Shown: piece after piece, positions 14,448-19,644 of the stretch
Position numbering within the stretch: the stretch's first letter is position 1
Layout: each line of letters opens with the position of its first letter
Assembly: GCA_016210705.1 (NCBI GenBank)
Contig: JACQTR010000062.1
Span: 1 to 19,644, forward strand
Direction of reading: 5' to 3'
DNA from: Chloroflexota bacterium
GTDB taxonomy: Bacteria; Chloroflexota; Dehalococcoidia; JACQTR01
Length of the DNA stretch: 19,644 bases
Notes under the pieces: model-generated
What the model saw: the letters and a program-made list of their open reading frames with translations, nothing else
Told to the model about the DNA's origin: nothing
The model's database searches: none
Made by a program: the position numbers and the translations under genes

Positions 14448-14951
14448 TTACCCGCCTTGTACCACCGCCACCTCAACCCTTCGGCGCCGTTCCACCTCGG
14501 GGTCTTTGAGTTGACGTAGGGCCAATAAGGTCGCTTTAACCACGTTTATAGGATTGGACGAACCCAAGGATTTACTTATAACATCTTTGACTCCAGCCAT
14601 CTCCAATACGGCCCTCACCCCACCCCCAGCGATGAGCCCAGTGCCAGGAGCCGCCGGCTTCAGCAATACTTTAGCTGCCTCAAATTTAGTTAATATAGGA
14701 TGGGGTATAGTGCTGCCCTGCATAGGCACTCGAAAAAGCTCTTTGCGGGCAGCGGCGTTGCCCTTGCGTATGGCCGCGGCAACCTCGTTAGCCTTCCCCA
14801 ACCCCACTCCCACCCAGCCATTGCTATCGCCTACCACCACTAAAGCATTAAAACTAAAACGGCGTCCACCCTTCACCACCTTAGCCACCCGATTAATGGC
14901 AACCACCTTTTCAACTAGCGCAAGCTCTTTAGTGTCTACCCCTGGCTCCAT
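14448..14951 (-). CDS. rpsE: 30S ribosomal protein S5
   Basis: S5 contributes to decoding accuracy and the mRNA entry site. The 167-residue protein has the double-stranded RNA-binding fold (VVKGGRRFSFNALVVVGD and GWVGVGLGKANEV) and the C-terminal domain with KPAAPGTGLIAGGGVRAVLE and VKDVISKSLGSSNPINVVKA. The ATG at 14951 has AAGGATT upstream. It lies between rplR and rpmD, as in the spc operon, and its stop is nearly fused with the rpmD start. Confidence 0.97.
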   Translation of the reverse strand: MEPGVDTKELALVEKVVAINRVAKVVKGGRRFSFNALVVVGDSNGWVGVGLGKANEVAAAIRKGNAAARKELFRVPMQGSTIPHPILTKFEAAKVLLKPAAPGTGLIAGGGVRAVLEMAGVKDVISKSLGSSNPINVVKATLLALRQLKDPEVERRRRVEVAVVQGG

Positions 14952-14965
14952 AATCCTTCACTCTC

Positions 14966-15331
14966 TTAAAACTTAAGCCCAGCTTCGCGGACTGCCTCGG
15001 CTAATGCCTTCACTCGGCCATGGTACTTATAGCCGCCGCGGTCAAAGACTACCTCTGTGATTCCCTTCTCCAAGGCCCGACGAGCCACCAAAGCCCCTAC
15101 CAATTTAGCCTGAGCCGCCTTGGCCTGTCCTACCAATTGGTCACGAAGTTCGCCATCCTGGGTTGAGGCAGCTCCCAGGGAGTGTCCTCTAGTATCATCG
15201 ATAACCTGAGCATAGATATGTTTTAGACTGCGGAAAACGCTGAGACGAGGGCGCTGGTCGGTACCATAGATCTTGGTCCTGACGCGAGCGTGGCGCCTTT
15301 TTCTGCCCTGACGAGGATCCTTTTCTTTCAT
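14966..15331 (-). CDS. rplR: 50S ribosomal protein L18
   Basis: L18 binds 5S rRNA in the central protuberance. The 121-residue product has RHARVRTKIYGT, RPRLSVFRSLKHIYAQVIDD, and the C-terminal VVFDRGGYKYHGRVKALAEA followed by VREAGLKF, which are diagnostic. The ATG at 15331 shares four bases (ATGA) with the rplF stop, giving tight translational coupling, and AGGA lies just upstream. Confidence 0.97.
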   Translation of the reverse strand: MKEKDPRQGRKRRHARVRTKIYGTDQRPRLSVFRSLKHIYAQVIDDTRGHSLGAASTQDGELRDQLVGQAKAAQAKLVGALVARRALEKGITEVVFDRGGYKYHGRVKALAEAVREAGLKF

Positions 15332-15867
15332 CGTTTTCCTGCCTTGCCCGCTTTGCGCCGAATCCGCTCCCCCCGATAGGCCACACCCTTGCCCTTATAA
15401 GGCTCTGGCGGCCGAATCGCCCGGATCTCAGCCGCCACCTGGCCTACCAACTGCTTATTGATACCCAGGACGCTGAGACGATTGATACTCTCCACTGCAA
15501 AGGCTATACCCTCTGGAGGACTTACCTCCACGGGGTGAGAGTAGCCAAGTTGTAAAACCAACTTCTCCCCCGCCTTTTGAACTCGGTAGCCAACGCCAGT
15601 GATCTCTAGATCCTTGCGAAAACCCTGGGAGACCCCCATCACCATATTGGCCAACAGGCTGCGAGCCAAACCATGGAGGGCCCGATGGCGCCGGTCATCG
15701 CCAGCACGGCTCACCCTCAACACGCCATCGTCTAATGAAACGGCCACTCCCTCAGGCAGAGATTGAGAAAGCACTCCATTGGGCCCCTTCACGGTGATTT
15801 GCGTGCCTTGTATAGCAACCTCTACCCCCGCTGGCAAAGATATGGGCATTCTCCCTACGCGAGACAT
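15328..15867 (-). CDS. rplF: 50S ribosomal protein L6
   Basis: L6 supports the factor-binding region near the sarcin-ricin loop. The 179 residues start MSRVGRMPISLPAGVEV, with TVKGPNGVLSQSL in the first domain and, in the second, VGYRVQKAGEKLVLQLGYSH, IRAIRPPEPYKGKGVAYRGE and a basic C-terminal tail (RRKAGKAGKR). ATG 15867 has GAGG at good spacing. Its stop overlaps the rplR start by four bases. Confidence 0.97.
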   Translation of the reverse strand: MSRVGRMPISLPAGVEVAIQGTQITVKGPNGVLSQSLPEGVAVSLDDGVLRVSRAGDDRRHRALHGLARSLLANMVMGVSQGFRKDLEITGVGYRVQKAGEKLVLQLGYSHPVEVSPPEGIAFAVESINRLSVLGINKQLVGQVAAEIRAIRPPEPYKGKGVAYRGERIRRKAGKAGKR

Positions 15868-15873
15868 GGAACC

Positions 15874-16269
15874 TCACCAAACATAACACAAAACCTCGCC
15901 ACCTACCCCCAGGCGCCGCGCCTGACGACCGGTCATAACTCCCTGGGGCGTTGATATCACAGCGATGCCCAGGCCTCCATAGACCTGGGGAACTTCCTCC
16001 TTGCCAACGTAAACCCTTAGCCCCGGTTTGCTTACCCTTTTCAAGCCCGTGATTATGGGTTGTTTTTTATCACTGTATGCCAAATGAATCTTTATCACTC
16101 TATGGGGGGCGCCCCTGACTACCTCATAGTCCTTAATAAATCCCTCATCCTTCAAGATCTTGGCAATGGCCATTTTCCCCCGTGAGACAGGAATCAGAAC
16201 GAAATCGTGTCTAGCCATGATCTCATTACGGATCCGGGTCAACATATCAGCTACGGGGTCGTTTACCAT
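15874..16269 (-). CDS. rpsH: 30S ribosomal protein S8
   Basis: S8 binds the central domain of 16S rRNA and in some bacteria represses the spc operon. The 131-residue product contains DPVADMLTRIRN, FIKDYEV, GLKRVSKPGLRVYV and the C-terminal GIAVISTPQGVMTGRQARR then GGEVLCYVW, all typical. ATG 16269 has only a modest ribosome site (GGTGGTGAG). It sits between rpsN and rplF, with 6-9-base gaps on both sides. Confidence 0.97.
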   Translation of the reverse strand: MVNDPVADMLTRIRNEIMARHDFVLIPVSRGKMAIAKILKDEGFIKDYEVVRGAPHRVIKIHLAYSDKKQPIITGLKRVSKPGLRVYVGKEEVPQVYGGLGIAVISTPQGVMTGRQARRLGVGGEVLCYVW

Positions 16270-16278
16270 CTCACCACC

Positions 16279-16464
16279 CTACCAACTAGCCTTGCGCACC
16301 CCAGGTAGTTGACCAACCAGAGCAGCCTGGCGGAAACAGATACGACATAACCCAAACTGTCGTATATAGGCCCGAGGCCGCCCACAAAGAAAACAACGAT
16401 TGCGACGTTGAACAGGATATTTGGGGGGTCGCTTAGATTTTACTATTTTCGATACTTTTGCCAT
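16279..16464 (-). CDS. rpsN: 30S ribosomal protein S14, type Z (zinc-binding)
   Basis: A 61-residue short S14 with zinc cysteines at residues 24, 27, 40 and 43 (CFLC and CRIC; C-x2-C-x12-C-x2-C), the YIRQFGLCRICFR core and the invariant GQLPGVRKASW end. The short zinc form is the usual one in Gram-positive bacteria, Thermus and Chloroflexota. ATG 16464 has AGGAG at proper spacing. Its location between rplE and rpsH is standard. Confidence 0.97.
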   Translation of the reverse strand: MAKVSKIVKSKRPPKYPVQRRNRCFLCGRPRAYIRQFGLCRICFRQAALVGQLPGVRKASW

Positions 16465-16471
16465 TAGTCTC

Positions 16472-17026
16472 CTAACCTACGCGAATAAAGGGCATACCCA
16501 AAAGCTCCAACAATCGCCGTGCCTCCTCATCACTGGGGGCAGTAGTTACTATAGAGATTTGGAGACCTCGAATCCTATCGATCTTATCATAATCTATCTC
16601 AGGAAAAACTATTTGTTCTTTAATACCTATAGTATAATTGCCTCGTCCATCGAAGGCATCCCTGGGAACGCCCCGAAAATCCCGAACCCGGGGGAGAACG
16701 GCGTTAACAAACTTATCCAAGAACTCGTACATACGACTACCCCGCAGGGTTACCATAGCCCCAATGGCCATCCCCGCTCTCAATTTAAAACTGGCAATGG
16801 ACCTCTTGGCTCGGGTGATAACCGGACGTTGGCCCGAAATCGTAGCCAAATCTTTGGCCGCCGCATCCAAGGCCTTAGGATTTTGAATAGCCTCTCCCAG
16901 GCCAATATTGATGACAACTTTCTTCAAGCGGGGCACTGCCATGACATTAGTATAGTCTAATTCCCGCATTAGAAGGGGTACCACCTCCCGATAACGCTCT
17001 TGCAATCGAGGCGCTGCCGTTGTCAC
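16472..17026 (-). CDS. rplE: 50S ribosomal protein L5
   Basis: L5 joins 5S rRNA to the central protuberance and touches P-site tRNA. The 184-residue protein has RLKKVVINIGLGEA, DLATISGQRPVITRAKRSIA, FKLRAGMAIGAMVTLRG, RVRDFRGVPRDAFDGRGNYT and the end block TTAPSDEEARRLLELLGMPF. The start is GTG 17026, directly abutting the rplX stop with no gap, and GGAGG lies 8 bases upstream inside rplX, so coupling is likely. Confidence 0.97.
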   Translation of the reverse strand: MTTAAPRLQERYREVVPLLMRELDYTNVMAVPRLKKVVINIGLGEAIQNPKALDAAAKDLATISGQRPVITRAKRSIASFKLRAGMAIGAMVTLRGSRMYEFLDKFVNAVLPRVRDFRGVPRDAFDGRGNYTIGIKEQIVFPEIDYDKIDRIRGLQISIVTTAPSDEEARRLLELLGMPFIRVG

Positions 17027-17338
17027 TCAGTCCACCTCCGCCTCACAATGTCCACAGGCCCGCACCTTGGTTCCGTCATCGCGCAAATTAAATCCAACCC
17101 GAGTGGGTTTATGACATTGAGGGCAAACAAACATGACGTTGGACATATGAAGAGGCGCCTCCCGATCCACAATACCAGCTTGGCGAACCCCCCCTCGAGC
17201 CTTTGTATGGCGCTTAATAATGTTGACCCCCTCCACCACCAGACGCTTTTCTTCGGGAAAAACCTGGCGAACTTTCCCCGTTTTTCCCCGGTCCTTACCG
17301 GCAATAACCATGACTTGATCTTCCCTGCGTATCTTCAT
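17027..17338 (-). CDS. rplX: 50S ribosomal protein L24 with C-terminal Cys-pair ribbon
   Basis: L24 is an assembly initiator near the exit tunnel. The KOW motif is at the N-terminus (VMVIAGKDRGKTGKV, about residues 9-23), followed by VEGVNIIKRHTKA and the C-terminal part with CPQC (72-75) and CGHC (95-98), a probable zinc ribbon seen in many bacterial L24 proteins. The 103-residue length is normal. ATG 17338 is one base past the rplN stop, with GAGG about nine bases upstream; the stop abuts the GTG of rplE. Confidence 0.97.
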   Translation of the reverse strand: MKIRREDQVMVIAGKDRGKTGKVRQVFPEEKRLVVEGVNIIKRHTKARGGVRQAGIVDREAPLHMSNVMFVCPQCHKPTRVGFNLRDDGTKVRACGHCEAEVD

Positions 17339-17339
17339 G

Positions 17340-17708
17340 TCACAAGACCTCGGGTGCCAAAGAGACGATCTTCATGAAGTTCTTCTCCCGCAATTCTCTA
17401 GCCACCGGCCCAAAGATTCGTGTCCCTTTAGGGTTATTTTTATCGGTGAGAATAACGGCTGCGTTCTCATCAAAACGAATGTAGGAGCCATCCGGGCGCG
17501 CGAAGGGTTTGGCCGTGCGCACGATGACCGCTTTCACCACCTCTCCCTTCTTTACCGAACCCCCTGGCGCCGCCTGCTTCACCGTAGCCGTAATGACATC
17601 TCCCACTCGCCCATAACGCCGCCCCGACCCCCCCAACACCATTATGCACATGATGCTTCGTGCCCCAGTATTATCGGCCACCTTCAACCGAGTATAGGGT
17701 TGGATCAC
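17340..17708 (-). CDS. rplN: 50S ribosomal protein L14
   Basis: L14 lies at the subunit interface. Its 122 residues include the family landmarks MIQPYTRLKVADNTGAR, CIMVLGGSGRRYGRVGDVI, VVRTAKPFARPDGSYIRFDE region residues, NAAVILTDKNNPKGTRIFGP and ELREKNFMKIVSLAPEVL. The start is GTG 17708, which overlaps the rpsQ stop by four bases (GTGA) and has GGAG eight bases upstream. Confidence 0.97.
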   Translation of the reverse strand: MIQPYTRLKVADNTGARSIMCIMVLGGSGRRYGRVGDVITATVKQAAPGGSVKKGEVVKAVIVRTAKPFARPDGSYIRFDENAAVILTDKNNPKGTRIFGPVARELREKNFMKIVSLAPEVL

Positions 17709-17998
17709 GACGTAGTCTCCAATTCCTCCTCTGAAACAAGGGCCGCCGCCTTCTCTTTAGCCACAATTTCCACCACCCGCCAACGTTTCTCCTTAGATAA
17801 AGGACGGGTCTCTTTGATCCTCACCATATCCCCTTGACGGCAAGCATTGGCCTCATCGTGGGCCTTAAATTTGCTACGATGACGGACGATACGCTTGTAT
17901 AAGGGGTGAGGTTGATGCCATTCCACCTCAACCACCACTGTCTTATCCATTTTTTCGCTAACCACTCTCCCGATGCGGGTCCTGCGTTTAGTCTCCAT
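17705..17998 (-). CDS. rpsQ: 30S ribosomal protein S17
   Basis: S17 is an OB-fold primary binder of 16S rRNA. The core is RTRIGRVVSEKMDKTVVVEV, HPLYKRIVRHRSKFKAHDE, CRQGDMVRIKETRPLSKEKR and WRVVEIV. A short acidic C-terminal extension (EEELETTS) lies past the usual end. I prefer ATG 17998 (METKRRTRIG), which matches family N-termini; ATG 18004 or GTG 18010 in the same frame are possible, and none has a strong ribosome site. The stop overlaps the rplN start by four bases. Confidence 0.95.
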   Translation of the reverse strand: METKRRTRIGRVVSEKMDKTVVVEVEWHQPHPLYKRIVRHRSKFKAHDEANACRQGDMVRIKETRPLSKEKRWRVVEIVAKEKAAALVSEEELETTS

Positions 17999-18035
17999 TG
18001 TCATCCACACATACCTAAGATACCGGGAACCTTTT

Positions 18036-18233
18036 TCAACTAATTTCCAACTCCCTCTCCCGCACTACAGTTTTCATGCGAGCGATCTTCTTTTTCACCG
18101 CTCGGATCTCTCGGTGGTTTGTTAACTGGCGAGTAGCCAAACGGAAACGGATATTAAAAAGCTCCTTGTAAGCCTCATCCAGCCGCCGCCGTAACTCCTC
18201 AGGACCCAAGGCCCTAATCTCATCCGGCCGCAA
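18036..18233 (-). CDS. rpmC: 50S ribosomal protein L29
   Basis: L29 is a small helical-hairpin protein at the exit tunnel. The 65 residues match throughout: DEIRALGPEELRRRLDEAYK, ELFNIRFRLATRQLTNHREI and ARMKTVVRERELE. The start is TTG 18233, with AAGGAGG 6 bases upstream inside rplP (14-base overlap). No ATG or GTG alternative fits the conserved N-terminus. Position rplP-rpmC-rpsQ is standard for the S10 operon. Confidence 0.96.
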   Translation of the reverse strand: MRPDEIRALGPEELRRRLDEAYKELFNIRFRLATRQLTNHREIRAVKKKIARMKTVVRERELEIS

Positions 18234-18648
18234 CTTGGGCCTCCTTCCTACTCATAAACCGGGTAGGAATGGGCAGTTTATGGGCAGCGAGACGAAAGGC
18301 TTCTTTAGCCACCTCCTCCTCCACCCCCGCCAACTCAAAAAGAACTCGGCCCGGCTTCACGACAGCCACCCAATGATCGGGAGCTCCTTTGCCCCCACCC
18401 ATCCTGGTCTCCGCTGGTTTGGCAGTAACAGGCTTCTCAGGGAAGATGCGAATCCAAACCTGCCCGCCTCGACGTATATGGTGGGTAATAGCACGACGGG
18501 CAGCCTCAATCTGGCGACTAGTAAGCCAGACCACACCCTCAGCTTGAAGTCCAAACTCCCCAAAAGCCATGGTGTTGCCCGCCTGGGCTCGACCTTTACG
18601 CCTGCCCCGATGCTGCTTCCGATACTTCACCCGCTTGGGCTGCAGCAT
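18220..18648 (-). CDS. rplP: 50S ribosomal protein L16
   Basis: L16 organises the A-site region of the 50S subunit. The 142-residue product starts with the highly conserved MLQPKRVKYRKQHRGRRKG and continues with FGEFGLQAEGVVWLTSRQIE, ARRAITHHIRRGGQVWIRIF, KPVTAKPAETRMGGGKGAP and WVAVVKPGRVLFE. ATG 18648 has GGAGGAAGAT as ribosome site. Both this site and the first 53 bases lie inside rpsC, in a different frame. It overlaps rpmC by 14 bases at its 3' end. Confidence 0.97.
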   Translation of the reverse strand: MLQPKRVKYRKQHRGRRKGRAQAGNTMAFGEFGLQAEGVVWLTSRQIEAARRAITHHIRRGGQVWIRIFPEKPVTAKPAETRMGGGKGAPDHWVAVVKPGRVLFELAGVEEEVAKEAFRLAAHKLPIPTRFMSRKEAQVAAG

Positions 18649-19393
18649 TATCTTCCTCCTCGGGAGCCTTCGCCGATGAACTCCCCGTTGTCTCTGCTTC
18701 GGGAACCATCTGCCTCCGTCGCCGCCAGGTAGCCCTCTCTTGGGTCACCTCCACCTCCTTAACTTTGGGTTCAGGGAGAACTTCTCCCTTATAAATCCAA
18801 ACCTTAACACCGATCCGGCCTAAGGTAGTGCGAGCCTCAGCTAAACCGTAGTCTATATCGGCTCGTAGGGTATGAAGAGGCACCCGTCCCTCCCGTTCCT
18901 TCTCCCGGCGCGACATCTCGCTTCCCCCCAACCTACCACTACAAACGATCTTTATCCCCAGGGCACCTCGTTGCATTGCCCGAGCCACCGCCAATTTCAT
19001 GGCTCGCCGATGGGATACTCGACGCTCCAACTGTTCGGCCACGTTACGCGCCACCAACTGCGCGTCCAACTCAGGTTGACGGACCTCCTGAATGTTGAGG
19101 CGAATCTGCTTGCCGGTCACCTCCTCCAGACGGCGACGCAATTCCTCGACCCTTTGCCCCTCCCGTCCGATGACAATTCCAGGGCGCGACGTATAAATAG
19201 TTACTGTTAATTGATGAGAACGCTCAATCTCCACCCGAGAGATTCCCGCCTCTGGAAGGCGCGAATTAATAATTTGCCGTATGCGTAGATCCTCTTGCAC
19301 CAGTTCTCGGTAGTTTCTGGTGGCAAACCACTTGGCATGCCAATCGCGAACCAAGCCCAGCCTTAACCCAATAGGATGAACCTTCTGTCCCAT
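18596..19393 (-). CDS. rpsC: 30S ribosomal protein S3 with extended acidic tail
   Basis: S3 sits at the mRNA entry tunnel and has helicase-related functions. MGQKVHPIGLRLGLVRDWHA opens the protein; the KH domain carries its GREG loop at residues 76-79; the C-terminal domain includes RRVSHRRAMKLAVARAMQRG, SGRLGGSEMSRREKEREGRV and YGLAEARTTLGRIGVKVWIY. At 265 residues it is longer than the usual ~210-235 because of a low-complexity Ala/Glu/Ser-rich tail (about 219-265). The tail runs over the rplP ribosome site and 53 bases into rplP. ATG 19393 is used (GAGG seven bases upstream; it shares its A with the rplV TGA); an in-frame GTG just before it is less likely. Confidence 0.96.
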   Translation of the reverse strand: MGQKVHPIGLRLGLVRDWHAKWFATRNYRELVQEDLRIRQIINSRLPEAGISRVEIERSHQLTVTIYTSRPGIVIGREGQRVEELRRRLEEVTGKQIRLNIQEVRQPELDAQLVARNVAEQLERRVSHRRAMKLAVARAMQRGALGIKIVCSGRLGGSEMSRREKEREGRVPLHTLRADIDYGLAEARTTLGRIGVKVWIYKGEVLPEPKVKEVEVTQERATWRRRRQMVPEAETTGSSSAKAPEEEDNAAAQAGEVSEAASGQA

Positions 19394-19644
19394 CACACGC
19401 CCTCGTCCACAACCACGGTAATATGACTAGAACGTTTTAGGATTGGGCTAGCCTGGCCACGAGCTCGGGCTCGGAAACGCTTTAAGGTAGGGGCCTCATC
19501 AACGTAGATTTGGGTGATTTTAAGGTCAGTGGAAGACATTTGGTAGTTGTTCTCGGCATTAGCCGCCGCCGATTTCACCACTCTAGCCACCACATTTGCC
19601 GATGGGGTGGGCAAAAACCTTAATATGGTCAGAGCCTCCTCCAC
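19393..19644 (-). CDS. rplV: 50S ribosomal protein L22 (partial, N-terminus beyond window)
   Basis: L22 lines the peptide exit tunnel. Only the C-terminal 84 codons or so are inside the window; the frame is open at the right edge, and the visible part starts mid-protein (EEALTILRFLPTPSANVV). Family motifs are VKSAAANAENNY, YVDEAPTLKRFRARARGQA and the tunnel-hairpin end SSHITVVV. The TGA stop shares its last base with the rpsC ATG. rpsS and the rest of the S10 operon are expected to the right. Confidence 0.95.
   Translation of the reverse strand: MEEALTILRFLPTPSANVVARVVKSAAANAENNYQMSSTDLKITQIYVDEAPTLKRFRARARGQASPILKRSSHITVVVDEGV

Noticed and set aside
1..19644. Possible defence, mobile, CRISPR or biosynthetic system.
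   Set aside because: Every stretch over 150 bases is covered by a housekeeping gene or the single unknown gene; no repeat array, transposase, integrase, toxin pair or tRNA was seen on either strand.

Overview
The window is bacterial, gene-dense and has moderate GC. Best guess for the source is a member of the Chloroflexota (Dehalococcoidia-like). That rests on the overall feel of the proteins and on the gene order secY-adk-map-infA-rpmJ-rpsM-rpsK-rpsD-rpoA-rplQ-truA-rplM-rpsI; no marker here proves it. No rRNA, tRNA, mobile element, CRISPR array or phage gene was seen.

Layout. (1) 1-1058, plus strand: the 3' part of proA (proline synthesis), then a small acidic protein of unknown function. 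(2) 1074-4181, minus strand: an apparent operon etfB-etfA-coaE-nudL, encoding both electron-transfer flavoprotein subunits, the last enzyme of CoA synthesis and a CoA-diphosphatase-like Nudix hydrolase. (3) 4182-4311: a divergent promoter region with two back-to-back TTGACA -35 boxes that form a perfect inverted repeat. (4) 4312-6261, plus strand: mtaB (tRNA methylthiotransferase) and a membrane-anchored Asp23/AmaP-like protein. (5) 6258-19644, minus strand: a very long ribosomal superoperon (S10-spc-alpha type plus truA-rplM-rpsI), entering from the right edge inside rplV and ending at rpsI. It encodes 24 ribosomal proteins, SecY, IF-1, RNA polymerase alpha, TruA and an adenylate kinase-methionine aminopeptidase protein.

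The most unusual item is at 11045-12472. Adenylate kinase and type I methionine aminopeptidase, normally two adjacent genes, are read as one 475-residue protein, and the junction still looks like an old gene boundary (a Shine-Dalgarno-like run, out-of-frame stops, and a GTG in the same TAAAGGTG context as four real GTG starts in this window). Other notable points are the heavy use of TTG and GTG starts in essential ribosomal genes, a 53-nt rpsC/rplP overlap in which the S3 tail is overprinted on the conserved L16 start, a nearly leaderless mtaB, and a convergent gene pair whose stop codons overlap. Apart from the fusion, the content is ordinary housekeeping, and no new defence, mobile or biosynthetic system was found.
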